From IMG/VR virus record IMGVR_UViG_3300021519_000023, positions 1-37,504 of that record: a stretch of DNA of 37,504 nucleotides, one strand, 5' to 3'. Source of the stretch: a virus. The notes beneath the pieces are model-generated. The model had not been told where the DNA came from. It saw only the letters and a program-made list of their open reading frames with translations, and did not search any database. Positions 24,123 through 30,571 of the stretch are shown piece by piece (the stretch's first letter is position 1; each line of letters starts with the position of its first letter). The translations under genes and the position numbers were made by a program.

Positions 24123-24176
24123 GGACGCGCTGGCAGGTCGCCAGAGCATCGCCCCGGTTCGAGTCCGGGCGCGTCC
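24123..24176 (+). other. tRNA-like element lacking an anticodon arm (54 bases)
   Basis: The 7-base acceptor stem GGACGCG/CGCGTCC and a perfect T arm (CCCGG-TTCGAGT-CCGGG) are present. Between them lie only a CTGGC-AGGTC-GCCAG hairpin and AGCATCGC. The AGAGCA-like end of the D arm is followed at once by the T arm, so the anticodon stem and loop are missing. It is either a decayed tRNA or a tRNA-mimic. A short hairpin at 24180-24195 follows, without a T-run. CCA is not encoded. Confidence 0.6.
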
Positions 24177-24214
24177 CTCCCGCCATCCGGCGGGGAGTAG
24201 ATAGGAGATTCACA

Positions 24215-24697
24215 ATGAGTAGCACGACACCCCGGATCGACCGCGACGCGCTTGCCGCCATGATCGAGCGCGCCTGCCTCACCATCGAGTCGACCCCGAT
24301 CCCCGCCGAACTTCGCGCCTCGGGCGACGGTGGGGGATTCAACGACGCCGAAGTCCTCGCCCTTTGGATTGGCGCGGGACTTGCCAGTCAGGTCGGCATG
24401 GCGTTGGCGCTCGACCCGTCGCCGTACGTTATCGGATTCCCGCCGAAGAATGACGACGATGACGCCGCTACGCCTGACCTGTACGCGGTACGCGCAGAGT
24501 GCCAGACCGCTGCGCTGTACGTTGGCACCGAATCCGACTGCTGCGAGTGGGCTAGGCAGGCAGAGGAGCAGAGCGGCAACGAAGTCAGCCTAGTCGTGGA
24601 TACCGCCACCGACGACGAACGGGCAGACTGGTACAACATGGAAGGCGTATCAATCAACCGCGAAGAAGCCGCCCCCGCCGTCGACCTTCGAGACTAG
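24215..24697 (+). CDS. Accessory protein of unknown function, 160 aa
   Basis: AGGAG stands seven bases before the ATG. Acidic, alanine-rich, with a helical N-terminal half (DRDALAAMIERACLTIE), a middle with PKNDDDDAATPDLYAVRAECQ, and a C-terminal half that looks alpha/beta (EVSLVVDTATDDERADWYNMEGVSIN). No motif or family was recognised. It follows the tRNA-like element and precedes the first copy of the duplicated unit. The codons end mostly in C or G, as elsewhere in this block. Confidence 0.7.
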   Translation: MSSTTPRIDRDALAAMIERACLTIESTPIPAELRASGDGGGFNDAEVLALWIGAGLASQVGMALALDPSPYVIGFPPKNDDDDAATPDLYAVRAECQTAALYVGTESDCCEWARQAEEQSGNEVSLVVDTATDDERADWYNMEGVSINREEAAPAVDLRD

Positions 24698-24727
24698 ACC
24701 CGCCGCCGCGCCCCGCTGGGGGGATAT

Positions 24728-24747
24728 CCGGGCATCGACGCTCGGCG
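24728..24747 (+). repeat. 20-base repeat, copy 1, upstream of duplicated small gene
   Basis: CCGGGCATCGACGCTCGGCG is identical at 25791-25810. It can fold as a hairpin (CCGGGC/GCTCGG with one G·T pair and a six-base loop). It lies 29 bases before the ATG of copy 1 of the small paralogous gene. Confidence 0.85.
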
Positions 24748-24776
24748 CGGCACTCCACCACGAAAGGAACAGCACC

Positions 24777-24968
24777 ATGAAACTCGTTTTATCCATCGAC
24801 CTAGCGCCCGGCATCGACCCCGACGACGTTGTGACAGCGCTAAACGCTGACGTTCTCTGCCGACTTGAGGACGACGACCACGCCATTATCGGCTGGGAGT
24901 GGAAGTACCCGGCGGAATGGCTTCTGGCGCTCCGCGCCGCCGCCGACGAGGTACCGCCGTGCGCCTGA
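24777..24968 (+). CDS. Small duplicated accessory protein, copy 1, 63 aa
   Basis: The start follows an AAGGAAC site. The sequence opens with KLVLSIDLAPG and ends DEVPPCA, exactly as copy 2 at 25855-26070; the middles differ. It looks like an alpha/beta domain with a beta strand first and a W-rich second half. The last bases (CCGTGCGCCTGA) also hold the GTG start of the next gene. Function unknown. Confidence 0.75.
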   Translation: MKLVLSIDLAPGIDPDDVVTALNADVLCRLEDDDHAIIGWEWKYPAEWLLALRAAADEVPPCA

Positions 24969-25762
24969 CCACCGAAACGCGCCGCAACGTACGCGCCACA
25001 CTCGCCGCGATCGACCGGCACTACCCGGCGACCGGGCGCAGCTCCCTCCTGACTCTCGAGAATCCCAAGACCCTGAAAGATTCGAGCGCCTACCTGACTG
25101 CCGTCATGCATTTAGCGCCGGCAGCGTCGAGCGGCGCGAATGTCTGCGCGTGGTCGGTAAAGACTTGTGTTACCGGATGCCTGACCTACGCCGGGCGGGG
25201 CGGGATCCAGCTCGACTCTAGCAACTGGAACAAGATACAGGCAGCCAGGATTCGCCGGACGGCGCGCCTACTCTTGCATCCTGACGCGTTCCATTATGAC
25301 CTCCTTACCGAGATTGCGACGCTGAAGCGACGCGCTGACCGGGACGGCAGGACACTAGCGGTACGACTGAATGGCACCTCTGATATCGCTTGGCATAAGA
25401 CAGACGCGGATCTAGTCGACGCTATCCGCACAATGGGCGTGACGATGTATGAATACACAAAGCGCCCGACCCCGGCAGGCTATACCGATGCGGGAATCGA
25501 CGTGACCTACTCATACCCGGGCGGCGAAGGTATCGCGGCGCGTCGCTTCCTAGAGGCAGGGCATCGCGTCGCTGTTGTGTTCGCCGGTAAGGTTCTGCCT
25601 GCCGAATGGGTAGCGCCGTGGGGCGACGCGCTCCCTGTGATCGACGGCGACGCGCATGACCACCGATTCCTCGAGCCGGGCGGCGTTGTCGTCGGACTTC
25701 GGGCGAAGGGAAGGTTACGCGGCGCGACCGGGTCGCGGCTTGGGTTTGTGCAGGTAGCGTGA
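24959..25762 (+). CDS. NGTSD-motif phage protein (Gp88-like family), 267 aa
   Basis: I chose the GTG at 24959, which overlaps the end of the upstream gene, because it matches the MRLTT start of the gene after copy 2. Motifs in order: SLLTLENPKT (about 26), CAWSVKTCVTGC with three cysteines (about 60-71), a repeated arginine helix (ARIRRTARLLL), AVRLNGTSDIAW (about 120), MYEYTKRP (about 145), VAVVFAGKVLPAEW (about 200), VIDGDAHDHRFLEPGG (about 220) and VVVGLRAKG. This order recurs in a widespread phage family; the NGTSD and HDHR motifs probably form a catalytic or metal site. The alternating alpha/beta pattern may be a TIM-barrel-like fold. The biochemical role is unknown to me. Confidence 0.8.
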   Translation: MRLTTETRRNVRATLAAIDRHYPATGRSSLLTLENPKTLKDSSAYLTAVMHLAPAASSGANVCAWSVKTCVTGCLTYAGRGGIQLDSSNWNKIQAARIRRTARLLLHPDAFHYDLLTEIATLKRRADRDGRTLAVRLNGTSDIAWHKTDADLVDAIRTMGVTMYEYTKRPTPAGYTDAGIDVTYSYPGGEGIAARRFLEAGHRVAVVFAGKVLPAEWVAPWGDALPVIDGDAHDHRFLEPGGVVVGLRAKGRLRGATGSRLGFVQVA

Positions 25763-25790
25763 CGCGTTCCCCCGTCCGATGGTGGACTAG

Positions 25791-25810
25791 CCGGGCATCG
25801 ACGCTCGGCG
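25791..25810 (+). repeat. 20-base repeat, copy 2, upstream of second small paralog
   Basis: Identical to 24728-24747. It sits about 44 bases before the first possible start of copy 2 and about 74 before the internal one, so the duplicated segment included the upstream hairpin as well as the gene. Confidence 0.85.
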
Positions 25811-25854
25811 GGGGAGTCCAGCCGCTACTGGCTGGCAGTAACAAAGGGGATAGA

Positions 25855-26070
25855 ATGACTAGCGCGACTGACAAGGAACGCATCATGCAAAAGCTGGTTT
25901 TATCCATCGACCTAGCGCCCGGCGTAGACGGTGAAACCGTCGTGACTCACCTAAACGCGCTTGCAGTCCTCGACGAACTGCAAGAGGACTACCACTACAT
26001 CACCGATTGGTCGTGGACGTACCCGCCCGGCGACCCTGACGCCGCCGACGAGGTACCGCCATGCGCCTGA
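25855..26070 (+). CDS. Small duplicated accessory protein, copy 2, 71 aa
   Basis: Two starts are possible: 25855, with AGGGGA upstream, and an internal ATG at 25885 with an AAGGAAC site in the place equivalent to copy 1. The core opens KLVLSIDLAPG and ends DEVPPCA like copy 1, and a 26-base stretch of DNA near the start is identical between them. The middle differs (LNALAVLDELQEDYHYITDW versus LNADVLCRLEDDDHAIIGW, still alignable). Function unknown. The end overlaps the ATG of the next gene in the same way as copy 1. Confidence 0.75.
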   Translation: MTSATDKERIMQKLVLSIDLAPGVDGETVVTHLNALAVLDELQEDYHYITDWSWTYPPGDPDAADEVPPCA

Positions 26071-26306
26071 CAACCAAGACTTGGGCGGTGACGATGGTGT
26101 GGAGCAACGGAACGGAGACCGTGACGGTTCACGGGCTGACCGGCTGGGAAGCTCTGATAGTGGGACAGGAGCGCATCATCGAAACCGTAATGAGTGGTGA
26201 GGCTGCCGTCACTGACGAGCAGCGCGACCAGTTCGCCCACGACCGCAACAAGTACCGCGAGACTGGCACGGGTTACGACCTGTACGCACGGGAGGTGACG
26301 GCATGA
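26061..26306 (+). CDS. Accessory protein of unknown function, 81 aa
   Basis: The first residues, MRLTT, are shared with the gene after copy 1, because the duplicated segment carried the start codon with it. After that the sequence is unrelated: a beta-rich start (WAVTMVWSNGTETVTVHG), then a helix (WEALIVGQERIIETVMSG) and a polar C-terminus. No family was recognised. It is coupled by overlap to both neighbours. Confidence 0.65.
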   Translation: MRLTTKTWAVTMVWSNGTETVTVHGLTGWEALIVGQERIIETVMSGEAAVTDEQRDQFAHDRNKYRETGTGYDLYAREVTA

Positions 26307-26557
26307 GTGCCAACGCGCTCCGCGTCCTCGACATGCTGCGCGAAGAAGAGATGAAGGCGTACAACGCCATGCTCAAGGTCGATAACTTTGCACCCGACCG
26401 CGAGACACTGATTGCCAACGCCAACTACCAGACCACCAAGCGCCTGTACGCAAAGGCTCGAGTACTCCTGACAGGAAACCAGCATGAAAGCCGCAACACA
26501 ACGATGGCACCGGATGAAAGCCGCAACACAACGACGGCGGCGCCGAATGAAAGCTAG
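26303..26557 (+). CDS. Small helical accessory protein with a repeated tail, 84 aa
   Basis: GGAGG is seven bases before the ATG, which overlaps the upstream stop (ATGA). The first 58 residues are helical and charged (LRVLDMLREEEMKAYNAML). The tail is a short repeat (HESRNTT.APDESRNTTTAAPNES) produced by the direct repeat at 26484-26555, read in another frame by the next gene. The TAG stop arises in the third, diverged repeat unit. Function unknown. Confidence 0.65.
   Translation: MSANALRVLDMLREEEMKAYNAMLKVDNFAPDRETLIANANYQTTKRLYAKARVLLTGNQHESRNTTMAPDESRNTTTAAPNES
26484..26555 (+). repeat. Direct repeat used in two frames
   Basis: Units of 30 and 33 bases plus a partial third begin ATGAAAGCCGCAACACAACG. 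In one frame they give MKAATQR repeats at the start of the zinc-type protein; in another they give DESRNTT repeats at the end of the preceding protein. Expansion by a 30- or 33-base unit keeps both frames. Confidence 0.8.
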
Positions 26558-26843
26558 AACACAATCCGGCGCAGTCGTCGAAGGTAAAGCGATTACCCGC
26601 TGCACCATCCATATCGGGGAAACCTGCGTGGAATGCGGAAAGGCTTGCGACTTCGGCACGGGACTATTCGTGAATCGGATACCCGCCGAACTGCCAGCCC
26701 AGGAATACGGGACAACGCTAGACGGGTACCTCTGCGCCGAATGCCAACTCGAAGTGTGCGTACTGTGCCTCGAGAAAGTCCTCGACTGGTCGATGGATCC
26801 AGAGCGTGGCGTAGTGTGCGACGACTGCGGGAAGGCGGCATGA
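26484..26843 (+). CDS. Zinc-ribbon-type protein with a repeated basic N-terminus, 119 aa
   Basis: AGGAAA lies seven bases before the first ATG at 26484. Because the direct repeat contains an ATG in each unit, starts at 26514 and 26547 are also possible, giving proteins of 109 or 98 residues. The N-terminus is very basic (MKAATQR-type repeats). The body has CVECGKAC (residues about 50-57), CAEC (about 84-87), CVLC (about 92-95) and CDDC (about 113-116), enough for two zinc sites. It may bind nucleic acid. The overlap with the previous gene is 74 bases. Confidence 0.7.
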   Translation: MKAATQRWHRMKAATQRRRRRMKARTQSGAVVEGKAITRCTIHIGETCVECGKACDFGTGLFVNRIPAELPAQEYGTTLDGYLCAECQLEVCVLCLEKVLDWSMDPERGVVCDDCGKAA

Positions 26844-27163
26844 CGCTACACCTAATCGTGCCAGCAGACGGAGAGACAACGCTATCCAGCGACGCGCTCG
26901 AACTACACGACTACCAGCGCATCGTCGGCGGATGGATCGAGCACGTTCACCTGCCCGGTCGTAACGTGATCGCCGTAGTAAACGAGGAGGGCGCATACCA
27001 GAACGCGCCATACAATCCTCGAGCGTCCGTCATCGCGTCGGCTTGCCTCGGCAGGCACCAACCCCTTGTCGGCACCGTCGTATTTGTCGGGTCGGACTAC
27101 GACAAAGACAACGAGGTGGATCTACCGGAAGCGTTCCTGCTCGAGTTCATGCTGACAACGTAA
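26840..27163 (+). CDS. DUF3846-like protein, 107 aa
   Basis: The opening LIVPADGETTL, followed by LHDYQRIVGGWIEHVHLP and VIAVVNEEGAYQNAPYNPRASVIA, then PLVGTVVFVGSD, matches the DUF3846 pattern found in many phages and plasmids (a small conserved domain with unknown biochemical role). The final gene of the rightward block, it overlaps the previous stop by ATGA and is followed directly by a strong terminator. Confidence 0.82.
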   Translation: MTLHLIVPADGETTLSSDALELHDYQRIVGGWIEHVHLPGRNVIAVVNEEGAYQNAPYNPRASVIASACLGRHQPLVGTVVFVGSDYDKDNEVDLPEAFLLEFMLTT

Positions 27164-27169
27164 CGACGC

Positions 27170-27209
27170 GCCCCGCCCTGCCGATCGACTGGCAGGGCGG
27201 GGCTTTTTT
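27170..27209 (+). terminator. Intrinsic terminator of the rightward block
   Basis: A perfect 13-base stem (27170-27182 with 27191-27203), an 8-base loop and six T bases (27204-27209). The T-run overlaps the stop codon of the opposing gene. On the leftward strand the hairpin is not followed by T bases, so it acts mainly rightward. Confidence 0.95.
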
Positions 27210-27681
27210 ATTTGTCGAGCGGCAGCGGATCGAACATCACGATCTGATCGACGGCGACCCACTCGCCCGTCGGAGACTTGTACCCTCCCGCCTCCTTGAC
27301 CTTAGCCTTCCAGTCCTTGTACGACACACGCGCCGTCTTACCCTCGGCACAGTCCAGGTCGCAGAACTTCTTGTCACCAAGCTCGAGCCACACGACGTTC
27401 AGCATTGCCTCGCAGAAGTCGCAGTACTTGACTGCCTGGATGCGTGACCCGCCCACTATTCGGTCGTAGTGCGAGCGGAGATACCCCTCGCCTTCGCGCT
27501 TTGCCGTGTCGATGTAGACGTTGCGTTTCCATGACCGCCACGATGCCGGGTTAGTGATCGCCTCGCCACGCTTGATTGCCTTGTCGTACGCTTCGTCGAC
27601 TAGAGCAATGAGCGTGTCCGTGACCATCTTCTGTCTCCGTTCCTTCAGTTCTTGTTCGGTATGAAGGGAGACTTGATCCAT
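27208..27681 (-). CDS. Zinc-type protein, last gene of the recombination block, 157 aa
   Basis: The N-terminal half is helical and charged (TEQELKERRQKMVTDTLIALVDEAYDKAIKRGEAI). Residues about 88-111 hold CDFC and, after 16 residues, CDLDC, a four-cysteine zinc site. The C-terminus has tryptophan and lysine residues (YKDWKAKVKEAGGYKSP). No family was recognised. The start overlaps the stop of the gene before it by ATGA. It converges with the rightward block at the terminator. Confidence 0.7.
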   Translation of the reverse strand: MDQVSLHTEQELKERRQKMVTDTLIALVDEAYDKAIKRGEAITNPASWRSWKRNVYIDTAKREGEGYLRSHYDRIVGGSRIQAVKYCDFCEAMLNVVWLELGDKKFCDLDCAEGKTARVSYKDWKAKVKEAGGYKSPTGEWVAVDQIVMFDPLPLDK

Positions 27682-27977
27682 CAGTCTTGTTGTTGTTGTG
27701 TTGTATTATGGGCGAACATCATCGAGTAGATCCACAAGTCGAGGATCTCGTCACGCGCCTCGACCATGAGCTCTTCGGGTGTCATCGTCAGCCACTTGCC
27801 ATTGTGAATGGCTGCGCCCTTCTCGAACTTCTCTTTGAGTTGAGTCTCGAACGTGTCGTCGATCATCAGCGCAGCGAGGGTGCGGTTGAATGAGTCGAGG
27901 GCAACGATGGGTGCCGACAGGATGTAGTCGGACAGTGCAGACCACTGTTCCTGTGTGGTTGGTACTTCCTGGGTCAT
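27681..27977 (-). CDS. Small helical protein, 98 aa
   Basis: Four helical stretches, acidic overall. The motif EELMVEARDEILDLWIY near residues 68-84 resembles the EExxE...ExxD helices of the MazG-like nucleotide pyrophosphohydrolases, but the second metal-binding helix was not found, so this is only a possibility. The start is coupled to the resolvase stop by TAATG. The tail is Q-rich. Confidence 0.65.
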   Translation of the reverse strand: MTQEVPTTQEQWSALSDYILSAPIVALDSFNRTLAALMIDDTFETQLKEKFEKGAAIHNGKWLTMTPEELMVEARDEILDLWIYSMMFAHNTTQQQQD

Positions 27978-28507
27978 TAGAGTCCAGCCTTTCGGATGCT
28001 GTCGAGGTGTTGTTCTTGTTGGATTGCCATGCCGGCGTACGCGATGCATGCGGCGTCGGCAATGTCTTGGTTCTTGATGCGGGATGCGGGGAATGTGCTT
28101 GTTGCCCAGTCCCATACGGGTTCTTTGCCTCTGCCCTTGATGCCGCAGCGTGACCGCCACGTTGCAGGCATGATTGTTTCCGGGTAGACGGGTGTCGCGT
28201 TGGCTGCCCGGTCGTGCGCGAACGTAGCACAAGCGGCAAGGACGGAGCCGACTACCTTTGCGTGGTTGACCGAGCCGCGCCTTGACACTCCCATGTATGC
28301 GTCCTCGACGAAGATTCCAGTAATGGATTCTCGAATTGTCTGGATGCACAGGTAGTCGCTGATTGTGTCGAAGCGTTGGGCGTGGTCAACCATTGGCTCG
28401 TCCTTGTTGACAGTCTCGAAGTAGAGAACGTCAATGATCTTCGCCTTGGTGGACATGTGTACGACTGCGACGCGTTTGCCGGACGCGTCAATGCCAATGA
28501 CTCCCAT
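27977..28507 (-). CDS. RuvC-like Holliday junction resolvase, 176 aa
   Basis: It opens VIGIDASG with D7, the first catalytic acid; E68 lies in FVEDAY; and D148/D151 lie in NQDIADAACIAYA, giving the DEDD arrangement of RuvC/RNase H-fold resolvases. It should cut branched DNA made by recombination or replication before packaging. The start overlaps the SSB stop by ATGA, so both are translated together. Confidence 0.85.
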   Translation of the reverse strand: MGVIGIDASGKRVAVVHMSTKAKIIDVLYFETVNKDEPMVDHAQRFDTISDYLCIQTIRESITGIFVEDAYMGVSRRGSVNHAKVVGSVLAACATFAHDRAANATPVYPETIMPATWRSRCGIKGRGKEPVWDWATSTFPASRIKNQDIADAACIAYAGMAIQQEQHLDSIRKAGL

Positions 28508-28911
28508 CAGAAGGGAACGTCAGAGTCGACGGTGGATGTGGACTCGGGCGCAGGGGTAGCTGTCCTCGAGAGGGACGACTCCTGGTTGTTGCTGGCTGCG
28601 CGGTTCGGTACTTCGATGCGGTCCGAGAGAACTTCGATCTTCGTTTTCTTCACGCCGTCCTTCTCCCACTCGGACTGGGACAGGCGACCCTGGACGTAGA
28701 CGCGCTCGCCCTTCTTGCCGTCCTGACCGAAGCGTTCTGCCTTGTCACCGAACGCGACAACGTCGATAAAGACTGGGTCGTCGATCCATTCGTCGCCGTT
28801 CTTCTTGCGGTTGTTGACAGCGAGGCGTCCGTTGGCGATCTGGAGTCCACTCGCGGTGGCTCGCATCTCAACGTCGCGGGTTAGGTTCCCGCTGATGATG
28901 ACTGTGTTCAT
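28507..28911 (-). CDS. ssb: Single-stranded DNA-binding protein, 134 aa
   Basis: A typical OB-fold SSB: MNTVIISGNLTRDVEMRATASG at the start, WIDDPVFIDVVAFGDKAERFG in the middle and GERVYVQGRLSQSEWE, then KIEVLSDRIEV. The linker is S/T/P-rich and the tail ends DSDVPF, the acidic tip used by SSB proteins to recruit partners. It binds single strands during replication and recombination. GGAGG lies about five bases before the ATG. Confidence 0.95.
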   Translation of the reverse strand: MNTVIISGNLTRDVEMRATASGLQIANGRLAVNNRKKNGDEWIDDPVFIDVVAFGDKAERFGQDGKKGERVYVQGRLSQSEWEKDGVKKTKIEVLSDRIEVPNRAASNNQESSLSRTATPAPESTSTVDSDVPF

Positions 28912-29312
28912 TTGTCCTCCTTCATTCCTAGCGCGATTGACGCTAGGTCTTGTGGGTTGTTGGCTCCGCACGATATGTCGAGCAGAGCAACATGGTATTT
29001 CCATGCGCGTCTTGCGACGATGCAGCATGGTGCGTTCTTGTTGTCCTTGTTGCCTTGGACCATGTGGTCGAGGGTGTCGTTGATGATGAATGGGAATGCA
29101 GCATCAACTGCTTCCTGGGCAATGCATCCGTTGCAGCCACAGTACGCGTCGTTGGATAGGTCTTTCATGGCGTCTTCGTATTCGCCACCGGTAATGCCGA
29201 AGTCGTTTGGCTGGTCGCCTACATGCTCAAAGTTCTGGTAGAAGTAGACGATGTCTGCTGTTTCCAGACGATCGACAACAGCTTTGACTGCATTGCTTAG
29301 GTCGAGTTCCAC
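28908..29312 (-). CDS. Cysteine-containing protein of unknown function, 134 aa
   Basis: The start is GTG with a short AGG site. Residues 58-63 are CGCNGC, and CC at 96-97 plus C at 115 could complete a metal site. Otherwise alpha/beta with a helical C-terminus (RRAWKYHVALLDI). No family was recognised. It overlaps the SSB start by ATGA and so belongs to the recombination operon. Confidence 0.7.
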   Translation of the reverse strand: MELDLSNAVKAVVDRLETADIVYFYQNFEHVGDQPNDFGITGGEYEDAMKDLSNDAYCGCNGCIAQEAVDAAFPFIINDTLDHMVQGNKDNKNAPCCIVARRAWKYHVALLDISCGANNPQDLASIALGMKEDK

Positions 29313-29318
29313 CGTTAC

Positions 29319-29609
29319 CTACCCCGCTAGTGTTCCACGGGGATCATATCGAGGATCGTGCGGGTTGGATGCGGCTACGCCGCCGCGACTGTCGTCCTCT
29401 CGGCACAGTACGCAGAGGTCTCCGAAGAACGAGTCGACCTCGTTTAGTTCGGCTCCACACACCGCGCAAGAGTATCGCTCCCATAGCACAGCGAGCCAAG
29501 GTACTTGCTCGATGATTGCCATGGCAGCGTCGTTGCCGAGCATCCAGCCGGGTTGTTCGACGGAGTCGCCGACTACTACTTCTGCAAGGATGTCGCGTAG
29601 CTTTTTCAT
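29319..29609 (-). CDS. Zinc-ribbon-type protein, 96 aa
   Basis: CAVC and CVLC, separated by 16 residues, form a four-cysteine zinc knuckle in the middle. The N-terminus is helical (KKLRDILAEVVVGDSVEQPGWMLG) and the last 25 residues are polar, rich in P, D and R. The start overlaps the tiny upstream ORF by ATGA. It may bind nucleic acid or a partner; nothing further is visible. Confidence 0.7.
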   Translation of the reverse strand: MKKLRDILAEVVVGDSVEQPGWMLGNDAAMAIIEQVPWLAVLWERYSCAVCGAELNEVDSFFGDLCVLCREDDSRGGVAASNPHDPRYDPRGTLAG

Positions 29610-29677
29610 AGCGCCTTCAGTGCGTAGGCAATCACAATGAGGGCTGCGATTGCAATGATGTTGGACAGGTCAAACAT
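29606..29677 (-). CDS. Tiny single-pass membrane protein, 23 aa
   Basis: ATG 29677 follows GGAGG by five bases, overlapping the nuclease stop; the frame codes for an MFDLSN opening, a 14-residue hydrophobic helix (IIAIAALIVIAYAL) and KAL, and its stop overlaps the next ATG (ATGA). The strong ribosome site and both couplings support translation. It could be a membrane anchor or a small regulator of the host envelope; the size prevents any homology test by eye. Confidence 0.55.
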   Translation of the reverse strand: MFDLSNIIAIAALIVIAYALKAL

Positions 29678-30571
29678 CTAATCCTCCTCGGGTATTGGCG
29701 TGTCGACGGCGACTGCTGTTCGGGATCGGCGACCGTAGTCGCATACGTCGTAGTATCCACACCATCGTTCGCTGCACTTCCATGTTCCCCTTCCTGTTGG
29801 TGGGAACACCCCTGCCGCTTCGACTGCCAGTAGGATTGTTGCCTGGTCGGCGGCAGACTTCATTGTTTCCTTGTTGCGAGCAATCGCCGCTTCGTGGCTC
29901 GGCTCTCGCACGAATACGTTGGAGAACTTGGCGATTGTTTTCTTGTAGCCAATGTCGAGCGTACGCCAGCCACGCGTGAGGGGACTAAGTCCATCCTCGA
30001 TTGCAATGGCTGCTTGGTACAGGGCAAGTTGCTGGTCTACTGTTGCCTTCTCTGGCGTGTAAGAAGAACGCCCAGCCATGCTCGCCTTGTTGTCGGTAAC
30101 GACGATACTACCGTCGTCCGCCCGTTCGACCATATCGACGTAGCCAAGCAAGTCAATATCGCCCAGGAGTTCGACTCGTACCTCTCTCTGTACGCTGATA
30201 GGGTTGATCGTCGGCGCGACATCTGTAACGTAGAGCTCGGCGGCGCTTGCCAACCTGTCGCGTGTCGCGTCTTGGTCGATGTCAGAGAAGTCATACTCAA
30301 GCGTAACGCCATGCTTACTTTCGGTTGGTGGATTGTCGAAGCGTCGAGTGATTAGTTCCTGTGCCTCCTCGACGCTAGTGTCGATGCTGCCGATCTTGTT
30401 GTCCATGACTAGCCGAGTGAGGCTGTCCCAGGCTGTGCCGACATGCATGCGTCCGGCGACTGGGGTGGTGATGCCTTCAATGTACCGGTATCCCCACGCT
30501 CGTAGGCAGCCGGCGTCGCCGAGGGCTGACTTGAGTTGGGAGTGGGAGAAGTGTCGGCGTTCTTCGGTCAC
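29678..30571 (-). CDS. Cas4/RecB-like PD-(D/E)XK nuclease, 297 aa
   Basis: I chose the GTG at 30571, which overlaps the annealing-protein stop by GTGA and has GAGGAG eight bases upstream. Motifs: H43 in MHVGTAWDS, D146 in LLGYVDM, VVTDNKAS with D160 and K162, and QQLALYQAA (180-188), the RecB/Cas4 nuclease set. C22 together with C266, C271 and C277 (KC....WC.....C) are in the arrangement of the Cas4/AddB iron-sulfur cluster. It should be an exonuclease that makes single strands for the neighbouring annealing protein, in the manner of a phage recombination pair. It lacks a helicase domain. Confidence 0.88.
   Translation of the reverse strand: MTEERRHFSHSQLKSALGDAGCLRAWGYRYIEGITTPVAGRMHVGTAWDSLTRLVMDNKIGSIDTSVEEAQELITRRFDNPPTESKHGVTLEYDFSDIDQDATRDRLASAAELYVTDVAPTINPISVQREVRVELLGDIDLLGYVDMVERADDGSIVVTDNKASMAGRSSYTPEKATVDQQLALYQAAIAIEDGLSPLTRGWRTLDIGYKKTIAKFSNVFVREPSHEAAIARNKETMKSAADQATILLAVEAAGVFPPTGRGTWKCSERWCGYYDVCDYGRRSRTAVAVDTPIPEED

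Noticed and set aside
27681-28349. Longer form of the 98-aa gene starting at 28349
   Set aside because: The extension lies fully inside the resolvase gene and has an arginine-rich, shadow-like sequence; ATG 27977 is coupled to the resolvase stop.
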